Positions 11,650 to 22,235 of a DNA stretch of 64,000 nt are shown here, in pieces. The notes beneath the pieces were generated by a model. It was not told where the DNA came from, ran no database searches, and saw only the letters and a list, made by a program, of their open reading frames with translations. Position 1 is the stretch's first letter. The number at the start of each line of letters is the position of its first letter. This DNA is from Liopterus haemorrhoidalis (Eukaryota; Arthropoda; Insecta; Coleoptera; Dytiscidae): positions 41,258,250 through 41,322,249 of the forward strand of contig OZ020616.1 of NCBI GenBank assembly GCA_963971575.1, in the 5' to 3' direction. The position numbers and the translations under genes were made by a program.

Positions 11650-14589
11650 GACATACTTCTTGCTATCGATTTATAGACTTTTAATATTTATGATGGTGTT
11701 TTCGTGAATGCCTCTGTTTTTAAGTTAATGAATCTTTATTTACCTAATTAACTACATTAGACGTTAATCTTTCTTCAATATAATCCCATTTATTGACATT
11801 ATTCGTTTGCATTATCAGTTGTAATAGCAGTAATATATTATTTATACTTCTGAGAAATATATTTACCTACATATGACGTATAATTATCTTCAAAATAGCT
11901 TCCACGTCATTACTAAAATAAGAAATTTGATTCATGTAAATAATTTAGCGAGTCATAAATAGAACAGTCTATATCTGAATAATTAATTTTCTGCACAGTT
12001 TCCTCAACTTTTCATGAAGTTTTTTAATGAACACGTTGTTGAGACAGAGGTTTTAATTTTGCAACGGTAAACAACAGTAGTAACGGTGACTGGAATTGTG
12101 GTTTTGTGAAGGTAGGTACTTCACGTTTTCCCGAGCACTTTTTCACGGTGAGATGTTTGGTACTCAGACGCTATGCCGATATTCTCGAGTTTCACTCAAC
12201 TTCAACTTTTTCAAACCAACAGTTTGACTTTCTCAAGGTTTTTCCAAAGAGTTACTTTTCGAGAAGCTTTATTGAGTGTCAGTTAATTTTTTTACACTTG
12301 TTTTATCAAGTTTTTCAAAAAAGTTAAAAAGCTTAGGACATACAACCACAGATAGTATGATACCATGAAATTCATTGAATTTGTCACAACTTCACTAACC
12401 AAGTAGAAACCTTCTTTATGTAACAATAATTATACAAGATTATCATTATATTAATTTTCTTATTTCTTGTTGTAAAGGGCTGTCAATAATGCCATAAGTT
12501 TGTGATAGATATCATTTCTAATGGACTGTCATAGCATCTCCATAGCCTATAAACAATAAATAAGTATTTAATTTGATTTGTGTAATAAACATAATGAGTC
12601 TGTCATTTTAAATTGAACGAAGATCTCTTTTTAATTATTTTAATTTGTGTTATTGAAATATCCAACATCCTGTAACAATATTAAGATTTTCTAATTGTAC
12701 ATTTGGGATATTTATAATTAATAAAATATGCTAATACATTAAATATTGTAAGAGATGAAATTGTGGCATTTTTGTAGAAATAAAATTTCATAATTAAGTT
12801 TTAATATAACTAAACAATTGTTAAATAGCAAAAGTAAAATATTAAATGATAAAAATAAGGGTCCCTTAAGAAGTGACTCTTAAATACACAAGTTTATTAG
12901 TGTAACTTGAACCCTATGTAAACATAATATGGAAAGGCATCGTAAATTCTATAGCAGTTTACAAAAATGTCAAATAAATATTAGATGTATTCGGACCATA
13001 TGTATATAAATAACAATTAATCTTTGGCTTTAAAATAAATATAATATTCGTTTTGGGTTATTTTTATCATGAGGTACTAATTTGAATTATTACCAATAAA
13101 TTGTGAGTTTTAAAATAATACAAGACGGTCAGTTCAAAAGAGTGGGAGGTCGCAATTAACAGTTGAGCAATGTAAGCCTCTCAGGGTAGTTAATTTAAGA
13201 CAGACAATATTCCAAAATGTACGAGAGACAATTGGTAATTGAAGACAATAGTGAGGATTGTGGTGTTTGGTGTACAAATTAGTATTAGTTAAAGTGCTTA
13301 TCACGTGTTTAGTGTTAATGAATGTAAGTCTCTTTTTGATTTAGCATATCATCATAAATGTAAGCCTAATGTATAGTCATGTAAATAGTAAACTGTAATC
13401 ATAATTAAAGTAGGTTAGTTAAAATGTTGATTTACATTGAAAGACTCCTTAATTCCTTCCTAAGAATAATACCAACCAGTTGGCGAACAGGAGGGGTTTT
13501 CAAGCTCGATCCGCTCGCGAGTTTTGGAAACTCATTATGTGGGAGACTTTAGGTTTGGGATATATGGAATAAGTACGGATGAACTATATTAATATTATAA
13601 TCAAATAAGTCACCCAGCTAAAACTTTCATTTATATTTTCAGAAGGGCTCCCCTTCTGAAAATATACATTATGTGCGCCCAAATTTAGATTTCTTCATTC
13701 GACAGTTGTACGATGGACTAGGGACCGCCTGGGAAAACATATTGACGAGTCTTCTAAGATGGATTGCTTCGTCTGTATGTGCGCTAGAGTTACAGGAGAG
13801 AGAGTCAAATCTTGCACATTCATGAAGCATGTAGTTGCATCTGCCATGGCCGGTAACTTGCCTATTTAACCTCACCCAAGGTGTGCGGGGTAGCGAGTAG
13901 CCATTAAGGCGAACATGGATATCTTGAGATTAGATTTTTTTTTAGGTTGACAAAAATTGTTTTATTTTGGGATCATTCATCTTTAGCATTTTATGCAGAA
14001 GCAAAGATAGGATGTTCCTTAAGTCCAAATAAGATTTTGGGACTTAAGCCTATAATTTGGAGGTTTTTTAGTTGCGCTTCGTAAATAGTCTGTGGTTACT
14101 TTCAAATTTTTGCCAAGTTGTGATTGCTGCGCTGAACACCTTACGGAGTTAGCTCCACCCAAGACAGAATGTGCAAAATCTATAATGACCTAGTTCCGGA
14201 TTTGGATATCATACATTGGCTATCAAAAACATGTAACACGTTTGTTACAATAACATATTTATTATGTATAGTTTATTCACTATAAGTGTGAAATGATGTC
14301 ATAGATGAGAAAATTTGCCCTGTTATCAGTTGTTCTTTGTTTAAAAATGTCCAAAAAGTTAGGTTACATTCAACCACTTCTAAAAGAAAAGTTGAAAACC
14401 AGTATTTCGTAAGGAGTAAAGGAGCAAATGTGAATTATGATATAGTTATAAATAAAGTCTAAAGTGTTTATTCGGATATGATTTTTAAGATGTAAGGTAC
14501 AACAAGGCTAAGAACGCTTGGGAGCCAAATGTAACAACTGACTTATTCTTGGATGTTAGTTGCATTACATTTTAACATTGACAACTGTT
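11650..14589. other. Long AT-rich region without recognisable genes
   Basis: No coding similarity was seen. The 12106-12327 frame is featureless. Around 13440-13530 a GC-richer patch includes TTGGCGAACAGGAGGGG, loosely like a tRNA primer binding site downstream of an LTR, but no LTR pair is present. A near-perfect hairpin lies at 13632-13666. Confidence 0.4.
13632..13666. repeat. Perfect 16-bp-arm hairpin
   Basis: TATATTTTCAGAAGGG at 13632-13647 is followed by the 3-base loop CTC and by its exact reverse complement at 13651-13666. It could be the fused termini of a tiny palindromic element. Confidence 0.7.
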
Positions 14590-14593
14590 TTAA

Positions 14594-15105
14594 CCCTTTA
14601 CTGTATGAATTTTTATTTTTGGCTGAAATAATTCATGGGCATTAGGAATTGGTTCTTATTGATAGAAACATTAAATTAAAAAATATATTTAAAATATTAA
14701 TTATTATTTTTATGAAAATAGGGTTTGTGCCATACATGGAACATTATGATTCTACATTATGTTACAAAATAAAATTATTCTGTATTATTAGCTTGTCACT
14801 TGCTAGGTGTTCTTCATTAGGGATTAAAAGCAGTCGCTCTCGAATTTTTGAAAGAAATGGTTGTATCTTCTAGTTGTCTTTTCTCACTAAATTCAGAGTT
14901 ATCGGTGAAGTGCAAATTCCGATATCCGATTTTGATATCCTCAAATCTATTGCAGCCCATTACTTGAGATACTGCAGGATCCATTTCTGTGTATGTGGCA
15001 TATATGAACATTCATGAAGTAACGTTTTGATTCAGTTTTAAAAGTTAAGTAAAAAATAAAAATTGGAATGTGCCATATACCTATGGCACACTATGCGGTA
15101 AAGGG
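14594..15105. mobile_element. piggyBac-type element, deletion derivative, TTAA flanks
   Basis: The left end reads CCCTTTACTGTATG and the right end, reverse complemented, CCCTTTACCGCATAGTG. TTAA lies immediately outside each end (14590-14593 and 15106-15109), the exact target duplication of piggyBac transposons. At 512 bp it is far shorter than an autonomous copy (about 2.5 kb) and retains only a piece of the transposase gene. Confidence 0.88.
14817..15011 (-). pseudogene. piggyBac transposase fragment (DDE_Tnp_1_7-like)
   Basis: The 64-codon minus-strand frame contains DPAVSQVMGCNRFEDI followed by NLHFTDNSEF. Piggybac transposases have a similar block (S..M...RF..I...LHF.DN) in the N-terminal half, before the catalytic Asp residues. 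The remaining coding region has been deleted, so the fragment cannot catalyse transposition. Confidence 0.78.
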
Positions 15106-15134
15106 TTAAGAAAGTATAACGTAATTTCATAGTT

Positions 15135-15470
15135 TTCGTGCGATTGCAGTAGCGCACTGGTCAGCTCAATCTCTTTGTAAGTGTGGGATCGTGAAATCGA
15201 TCCCCAGAACGGCAGCCTTTTCGGGTTGAATCCCCAGAACAGACAGATTAAAAAAAAATCTTGGTCTATGCAACCATAGGATCACTCAGGCTTCCCTTAA
15301 ATTGAGTACCTGTATCTCTGAATTAATATTCGGGAATATGAAGCGTGCTACATAGGGCACGTAATGCCGGAGGTCTCGGCTACTGTAAAAAGTTGTCGTA
15401 AGATTATACCAGAGAATGCTAGTCGCGACCTGACAACTAAACATTATGCCAATTGAATTTAAAAAAAAAA
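15135..15470 (+). repeat. tRNA-related SINE
   Basis: TAGCGCACTGGTCAGC (from about 15150) resembles an A box and GAAATCGATCCCC (about 15190-15205) a B box; a second GGTTGAATCCCC follows. The downstream body includes an internal A-run and ends near an A-rich stretch at about 15460. This tRNA-like head with an unrelated body is the layout of an insect SINE. Target duplications were not resolved. Confidence 0.5.
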
Positions 15471-15797
15471 TCGTAAATAGACTGTATGGAAAATGTATGT
15501 ATGTTTTTTTGTTGGTGTAATTATTTGAATATTTATATAAAACTTGGATATTTATCATGTATTCACACTTAATAAATAAATAAAGAAATAAATAATTCAA
15601 ATATTTTTTTACAAATATGTTTATTTTAAATATATACCCAAAGTCGAACGTAAAATATTTGATAAAAAAATAATACTGGGCAGGGATGTAGCCAGGATTT
15701 CAGCTTGGGGGGGGGGGGCAAAAATAACAAAATATTCTAAATTGGTCGGTACCACCTTAATTACATGGCTTGGGTAGAAAATAACAGCGTTCTAGGT

Positions 15798-16879
15798 CAG
15801 GGGTCGGCAACCTTTCAGTGACAAAGAGCCAAATCTATATTGAAAAAAAAACACAATAACATGAAAGAGCCGCTAAAAAATATATGCTATATTTAAGAAA
15901 AAAACGTAAAAATTGTTTATTTGTTTTAAAATAATCAAGTATTACAATAAATGAATATTTACTTATACATTTAGTTTGTGATACCTATTGCAGTTGCCAG
16001 TATATTGGCAACAGGGACAACATACAGGGACGATTGCTCCTGTATAGTGTTCTATAAGACTTCAATATTTGGTGAATATTCAGTAATCTTTAACTTAAGG
16101 CAGCACTCAAGTTTCAGGTCAGTAAGATTACTTTTTAACTGACTCTTTATTAATTTCATATGTGAAAAGATTTGCTCACAGTAATATGTGGATCCGAAAA
16201 TTGTCACTAGCCCAAAAGCATAATTTTTTAAAAGATTGAACGATTCTGGAAGACGGTTCCAAACTTCGAAAAGACCTTTATCTATATTTTGAAGATTACG
16301 AATTTCGGTCCACTTATGCTGGGAAGATAAAATTCACTTTTTTCTTTCTAAATTTTCCAGTTCAGAATTAAGTTTTAAGAATATATAATTCCATAAACCT
16401 TTGGATTTCAAATCTACTAATTGAAGGTGATAAATGTAATTGCTATATATCTACTTCAATTGGTTTTGTCAAAAAATCTAGTGTAGCTTTATATTTTCTA
16501 AACTCTTTAAATCTATCTCGAAAAGCTTCTTTCATGTTAACAATAGTTTGTGCAAAAAAAAATTGCATTAATAACATGTTTTTGTAAATTAATAAAATGT
16601 AAAAATGTTTTTGCACGTAAATTATTCACAAATACGGATAACTTTTTTTCGAAACAAATAACTTCTTCTAAAAGGGAATATGCAGTAACTCGGGGAATTA
16701 CCGGGCGCGAATTGCACCGTAAAACATTCTGAAAAATATAAAACCTGTATAGTACAGGCAGAAAGTTGAAAATTAGAAAATAGATTATATTAAAATAAAA
16801 ACCAGCCAATTTTCAAAGAGCCACAAAATTTACTAAAAGATCCGCATGAGGCTCCGGAGCCGCAGGTTGCCGACCCCTG
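15798..16879 (-). mobile_element. hAT element nested inside the outer hAT MITE
   Basis: Ends CAGGGGTCGGCAACCT and, reverse complemented, CAGGGGTCGGCAACCTGCGG are perfect inverted repeats over 16 bp. The 8-bp sequence TTCTAGGT is exactly duplicated at 15790-15797 and 16880-16887. At 1082 bp the element is internally reduced but still carries the 3' part of a transposase gene on the minus strand. Confidence 0.95.
16052..16735 (-). pseudogene. hAT transposase, C-terminal part (GTF2IRD2/EPM2AIP1-like)
   Basis: The minus strand encodes TAYSLLEEVICFEKKLSVFV and FLHFINLQKHV (16560-16690), then FRDRFKEFRKYKATLDFLTK in another frame, and finally IFGSTYYCEQIFSHMKLIKS with TEYSPNIEVL and a stop at 16052. 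This last block is the hAT C-terminal dimerisation domain (CEQxFSxMK...), as in Charlie-type transposases and the domesticated GTF2IRD2 and EPM2AIP1 proteins. The N-terminal half, with the zinc finger and most of the DDE core, is missing, and there are at least two frame breaks. Confidence 0.85.
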
Positions 16880-17002
16880 TTCTAGGTCTTCTAACAACCT
16901 AAATTATATTTTATATAAGGTAAACTAACCAGGATTTAAACTATCCTGGGGGGGGGGGCAATGCCCTCTATGCCCCCCCCTGGCTACGTCCCTGATACTA
17001 AG

Positions 17003-17530
17003 AGGTGATACTGCCAACATAATTATTTTAAATAAATTTCATGACTTTCTAGACGACTTTTTATAATTGATATTGTATAATATAATGCTTTGTCATCAAA
17101 ATTTTAGATGGTAATTTTGTTGGCGCATTATTTTATGAATAATATGTTTTTCGTGACATAATTATAAATGTAATATCGAATATTAAAATAATGAAACAAG
17201 CGATGCGCATTGCTTACTGATGCATATGACATACAGTTTATACGCTACTTTTTTTGTGCATTTTGTAAATAATGTTCTTTTGTTTTGGTCGAGTGTAAAA
17301 ATATATTAATTACCCATATCAGCCAATTTATCATTTATTAAATATGATATTTGTGAAATTTATATTGAAAATAATAGCGATTTTAATTTGAGTTAGATAA
17401 ATAAGTTTATTAATGCCAACTGGCGGACATTTATGGCACCAATTACTTTAATAAATAAAAACTATAAACAATATACCAATTAAATTAAATATGTTTATAT
17501 GAATTAATAATATTTACAATTATAACTCAG
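17003..17530. other. Unassigned AT-rich DNA
   Basis: No gene or repeat recognised. Confidence 0.35.
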
Positions 17531-17720
17531 TAGCGCCTCGTGGATACTAAAAATGGTGGGATCAAGTCTATTATCATTCCATATCAAAAAGATTAAACCA
17601 ACCCGGAAGTGTTCAAAAAACCATATAATGAACAACTGAGCAAGTGCAAATATTTCTTTCATATTTTCATGGATGGATCCAAAATCGAAGATAAAATAGG
17701 CTCTGCGAGTTTTTACTCCT

Positions 17721-18930
17721 GAAGCGTACAGTATCTTACAAGCCAGTGATCTCATAAATGGAAGAAATCATACCCTAAGTAAGTATCTCATCCAAACCGA
17801 TTCTTTATTTTCTTTTCACTTTTATGCAGGGCTTCGAACCGGAACTGAACCGAAAACCGAAAAAAACCGTTATTCTTATCGTAACGAAAACTGAAAACTT
17901 CTTTATCCAATAAATGGCATTTTCTGTTGAATTTTTTGACCAATTGATTCAAAACGACGAATATAAAACTCGGAAGAAGTGTTTCATATTTCCTAAAAGA
18001 GCACGCTCTTCATATCTGACCAGATGCACAGAAAAACTTTTTTGACATGGACGTTCGGTTGTACCATTGATTTGATGTCCTCCTTAAATAGTCATCTCAA
18101 GACTGTTGCTCTGATTTTGATGTCTGGCAGGGTCTACCCATGAATATATGAGTTTACGTTAGCAAATCCTTCTTATAAGGCAATTATATGTTACTTAGAA
18201 CAGTGTTTTCCGAAGCGTACAGTATCTTACAAGCCAGTGAACTCATAAATGGAAGAAATCATACCCCAAGTAAGTATCTCATCCAAACCGATTCTTTATT
18301 TTCTTTTCACTTTTATGCAGGGCTTCGAACCGGAACTGAACCGAAAACAAAAAAAAAACCGTTATTCTTGTCGTAACGAAAACTGAAAACTTCTTTATCC
18401 AATAAATGGCATTTTCTGTTTAATTTTTTGACCAATTGATTCAAAACGACGAATATAAAACTCGGCAGAAGTGTTTCATATTTCGTAAAAGAGCACACTC
18501 TTCATATCTGACCAGATGCACAGAAAAACTTTTTTGACATGGATGTTCGGTTGTACCATTGATTTGATGTCCTCCTGAAATAGTCATCTCAAAACTGTTG
18601 CTCTGATTTTGATGTCTGGCAGGGTCTACCCATGAATATATGAGTTTACGTTAGCAAATCCTTCTTATAAGGCAATTATATGTTACTTAGAACAGCGTTT
18701 CCCGAAGCGTACAGTATCTTACAAGTCAGTGAACTCATAAATAGAAGAAATCATACCCCAAGTAAGTATCTCATCCAAACCAATTCTTTATTGTCTTTTC
18801 ACTTTTATGCAGGGCTTCGAACCGAAACTGAATCGAAAACAGAAAACCGAAAAAAAAAAGTTATTCTTGTCGTAACGAAAACTGGAGCTGAACCGAAAAA
18901 AAATATCGGTTTATTTCGGTTCAGATAATG
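17721..18930 (+). repeat. Chimeric 491-bp tandem repeat, about 2.5 units
   Basis: The sequence GAAGCGTACAGTATCTTACA starts at 17721, 18212 and 18704, giving periods of 491 and 492 bp. Each full unit joins four pieces: an RNase H segment of the I-like element, the first about 70 bp of a hAT MITE end (CAGGGCTTCGAACC at 17827, 18318 and 18810), a minus-strand mariner fragment that is also present at 20575-20890, and the first 11 bp of the hAT end found complete at 20903. Units are about 95% alike, so the amplification is recent relative to its components. Confidence 0.9.
17895..18180 (-). pseudogene. Mariner transposase fragment in repeat unit 1 (also in unit 2)
   Basis: On the minus strand the sequence reads KKVFLCIWSDMKSVLFYE followed by EFYIRRFESIGQKI and QQKMPFIG. 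This is the mid-catalytic stretch of mariner transposases (KVMLCIWWD.KGV..YELL). The equivalent piece recurs at about 18385-18670 and, with more of its 3' context, at 20500-20870. Stops interrupt it in each copy. Confidence 0.7.
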
Positions 18931-19312
18931 TTTTAATGTGTTAATAAAATACATTTTATTTAAGATTATTTTTTAAACTGATGAGCCGAAAAAAATCGTA
19001 TTTTTTTAACTGATAAGTAAAAAAATTGCGCTTCTATTATTCCGGGGGGGGGGGGTGAACGCCCAGACCCCCCCTGGCAGCGGCTTTGGTATAACTATTC
19101 AACATAAGGAATAAAATGTTCTTCTAAATTATAGTAGAAAATAAATTTATAATACAAACAAAAGCATTTAAAAATTTATCATTCGGAACTGAACCGAAAA
19201 CCTAAAAAAACCGTTATTTTTGCCGGAACGAAAACCGGAACCGATTGAAATTTTTTTGTTTAGTTGAACCGGAACAAAAACCGAAACGAAAAAATAACGG
19301 TTCGAAGCCCTG
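18810..19312. mobile_element. hAT MITE inserted in the I-like RNase H region
   Basis: The left end CAGGGCTTCGAACCG and right end CGGTTCGAAGCCCTG are exact inverted repeats. The 8-mer CTTTTATG is duplicated exactly at 18802-18809 and 19313-19320. The ends are rich in AACCGAAA repeats. No coding sequence is present. Two truncated left ends (17827 and 18318) lie upstream because of the tandem amplification. Confidence 0.93.
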
Positions 19313-19374
19313 CTTTTATGACCTTTGCTATTAAGCCAATTAGCCAGGACAATTCTAATTTTACGTAATGGAAA

Positions 19375-19465
19375 TTCCATGTTTGAACAGGATTCGAGCC
19401 CGAGACCTTAGCAACGCAGAGCATGTGTGTTACTACTACGCTACGCCGGTTGGCAACAGATTCTT
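19375..19465 (-). repeat. tRNA-derived SINE head, minus strand
   Basis: Reading the minus strand, TAGCGTAGTAGTAA (about 19443-19430) fits an A box and GGGCTCGAATCC (19400-19389) a B box. It interrupts the RNase H region of the I-like element, so it inserted after that element. Confidence 0.6.
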
Positions 19466-20079
19466 TGAGTACAATCCAATGTATCCAACAGACGTACAAC
19501 AGAAACCACGAAGTCCAACAAATTCAAAGTAACTTCCACTCAGTATTTTCTAAAGGTAACTAAATAACTATATTATGAGCCCCCTCACATGGGGAATAAC
19601 GGGCAATGAAAAAGTAGACGAGGCTGAAAACACGCAGCTTTAAGCAAAGTCAAGATACAACAATTATGCCATATGATTTTAACAGCTACATAAAAAGGAA
19701 AACTTAATGTGATAATTTCAACTGTTTCTGGAACAGCTTAAATGGTAACAAATTAAGAAGAATAAAATCATCCATTAGCCACTGACATACTCCTGATGAT
19801 AGAAAAGAGCAAGTCATAATGTCTAGATTGTGAATTGGCTACACTCTCCTTAACCACAAACACCTCATGAAAAAAAGAAGAACTGGAAATATACGATACA
19901 TATAACAGCCCAATAACTGTTAAACATATTATCAGTGAATGTCTGAAGTATTCGAGGGAAACAGAACAATACAACATTCCAAACTCTTTGGAAGAGGCCC
20001 TATCCAACAACATGGAATCCACAGCCAATATTCTCAAATATCTAAGAGACACTAACCTGTTAAATTAAATATAGAAAAC

Positions 20080-20490
20080 AATACTGTGGACGATTCTTGT
20101 CAAACTTTCTATATAATGCATATTTTTTGTTTATACTCAAGTAAAATATACTAATAAAATAATGTAATATTTACGTAAACTGTTACGGAGTGTTCAGCCA
20201 TGTAGTTGATACACTTCAGCATAAATTTAAATTGTCTATTATTAGGTTTGGAAAAGTTTTAGTTTTTAGTTTTTACATTATTTTCAGCATGAAATACGAT
20301 TCAATCAAAATATTTACTCTTGCTTATTGTAATTACTTTCTAGTACCCCTCGGATAAGTTTCGGATTTATCTCCAAAAAATATATATCGATTTAGAGGCC
20401 GTGTCGATCTATTCCACCCATATCTCGAAACTGCTGTCTAAAAAATCATCGATTTATTGATAAATGACATTCCGAAAGTGTGCGAAAGAG
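20080..20490. other. Unassigned AT-rich DNA
   Basis: No gene recognised; the first part may be the 3' untranslated end of the I-like element. Confidence 0.35.
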
Positions 20491-20499
20491 CTTGAGAGT

Positions 20500-20890
20500 C
20501 TAAGTTAAATATGGTTTACTGAGTAGTAAAAGTAACATGCGGCCTAGTATTGTCATGAAACAAAATGTCCTATCGGCTTCCTTGTCCAATAAATGGCATT
20601 TTCTGTTTAAATTTTTGACCAATTGATTCAAAACGACGAATATAGAGCTCAGCAATAGTGTTTCATATTTCGTAAAAGAGTACACCCTTCATATCTGACA
20701 AGAAGCACAGAAAAACTTTTTTGATATGGATGTTCGGTTGTACCATTGATTTTGATGTATACCTGACTATTTCAGGTATACATCAAAATAATTATCACAT
20801 CATCTCAAAACTGATGCTCTGATTTTGATGTCTGGATACCCATGAATATATGAGTTTACGATAGCAAATCCTTGTTATAAGGCAATGATA
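20500..20890 (-). pseudogene. Mariner transposase fragment, source-like copy of the tandem unit
   Basis: The minus strand encodes the same KKVFLC-type and LLVRYE-type stretch as the tandem units, followed by QKMPFIGQGSR and DILFHDNTRPHVTFTTQ, the HDN block with the second catalytic Asp. The HDN part is not in the 491-bp units, so this locus is a plausible donor rather than a copy of them. It also has an inserted short palindrome around 20755-20795. Confidence 0.7.
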
Positions 20891-20902
20891 TGTTACTTAG
20901 AA

Positions 20903-21209
20903 CAGCGTTTCCCAACCTTTTATCAAGGCGGATCGGCAAGAGATTTAGAAAAAATCGCGGACCGGCAAGCTTAGAAAGTAAAGCAAAAGTTCGCAAAAGT
21001 TCTTTTTTATTGCAGTGATTACAAAAAAAAAAAAAACAACAAATAAAAAAATCACATATAATTAGTGAAAAAAGAAACAAATTATCATTTAAGCAATTAA
21101 CAGATTAAGTACCGAGATTTTTATCTCAAAATTAAGTGGTTTATAACTTATTAGGCGAATAGTTACATAGTAACAATAAATCTCGTAGACCGGCGGTTGG
21201 GAAACACTT
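20903..21209. mobile_element. hAT MITE
   Basis: Ends CAGCGTTTCCCAACC and, reverse complemented, AAGTGTTTCCCAACCG form an inverted repeat followed by GCGGACCGGC / CCGGTCTACG stretches. Flanking 8-mers are ACTTAGAA (20895-20902) and ACTTAAAA (21210-21217), 7 of 8 identical. Length 307 bp, no coding capacity. Confidence 0.88.
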
Positions 21210-21217
21210 ACTTAAAA

Positions 21218-22227
21218 CATATAAGGACATGGCAAATACACAAAACTTATTTTAATGTTACCGAACATAATGCTAAAATATTACATTTACAACCCAAGGG
21301 ATTAAAATTGGACATGTTAGAAACGTAAGAGATTAAAAAGGCTATCCTAAGACGAAAAATATAGTGAATGAAAAACTAGAGATGATTAGTTCACCTCTTC
21401 TAAAACCTTTCTAATCTAGGTTTTTCATTTCATTTAAATATTGTTTGTTGTGCCTACTAGTTACTAGTTATTGGTACAAATTTCAGTCATATATGTTAAT
21501 TTGTTTAATCTGGAGATGGCCTAGTAAGCCGATATACGTATAAATACGATACATGAATTGTTTTTGAAATAATAATCGAGGGTTTTTATTTTTGCCTTGT
21601 TGTTTCAACAAGTCCCTTCAATTAATTCAATTAATATTAAGCCTTTTTATGTTGGCTGTACCAATCTTCTAAATGTTTGCCATCTCCTATAGTTGTCTCA
21701 AAACTGTTTTTAAATCATCTCTAAGCATTTCGCGAATCTCTTTGGCATCGACGAATGATTTTCTTTGAAAATTGTCAGTAAACCATTAACTTTCAACCTT
21801 CGCGGTGTTACAGAGCGTGGTTGATCAGTGACGTTACAAAATTAAAGACTTTGAAACATTGAAACCAAAACTAGTAAGTAGTATGAAACGCAACATCTCC
21901 ACCAAGAAGAAAGCATATTGATTCGGATGCTTTAGCGACGTTTTTGTCTTCTAGAAACTGTGGCAACTACAGTGTGAACGTTTTTGTCATTCATCATGTT
22001 CAATATTATTTCGTAAGTTTATATTTATCAATCTATTATTATGCCGACCCTTCAAAACACATTAAAGTGTATATTTATTTGAATTTTAAATAATTAAGTC
22101 ATGAGTACCAAAATCTTTAAAGGACTCTTAAATTTTGAGAAAATAAATTAATATAATTTTAGGCAATTTGCAAACAATAGAACGTAAGTACGTGAGTAAG
22201 GCAGAAACGTGCAAATAACATACGTTA
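21218..22227. other. Unassigned AT-rich DNA
   Basis: No gene or repeat recognised. A stretch near 21640-21830 contains TGTACCAATCTTCTAAATG and TCTCTTTGGCATCGACGAA and may be an old coding remnant, but no family could be named. Confidence 0.35.
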
Positions 22228-22235
22228 CCCTAGGT

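Larger units (their letters stand above)
15681..16994. mobile_element. hAT-type MITE, split by a second hAT insertion
   Basis: The left end CAGGGATGTAGCCAGG and the reverse complement of the right end, CAGGGACGTAGCCAGG, form a 16-bp inverted repeat with one mismatch, followed on each side by G-runs. The flanking 8-mers ATACTGGG (15673-15680) and ATACTAAG (16995-17002) match at 6 of 8 positions. Removing the nested element and its duplicated 8-mer leaves about 224 bp, a typical MITE length. Confidence 0.85.
17540..20075 (+). pseudogene. I-like non-LTR retrotransposon, RNase H and C-terminal region, interrupted
   Basis: Pieces of one plus-strand RNase H domain are spread along this interval. 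FMDGSKIEDKIGSASFYS (about 17665-17720) has the first catalytic Asp. EAYSILQASELINGRNHTPS and IQTDSL (17721-17810, repeated twice) contain the Glu and second Asp. After the hAT and SINE insertions, NRNHEVQQIQSNFHSVF (about 19510-19550) and SHMGITGNEKVDEAE (about 19585-19625) complete the fold. Downstream come MSRLRIGYTLLNHKHLM-like and ITVKHIISECLKYSRETEQY blocks, the Cys/His knuckle region of I-type elements, ending in LLN and a stop near 20067. The order of insertions can be read from the interruptions. Confidence 0.75.

Noticed and set aside
13430..13530. Possible solo LTR followed by a primer binding site (TTGGCGAACAGGAGGGG)
   Set aside because: No TG...CA bounded direct repeat pair, no gag/pol and no target duplication could be found.
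15705..16970. Long G-runs as possible quadruplex regulators
   Set aside because: They occur at mirror positions next to the ends of a hAT MITE and belong to its terminal sequence.
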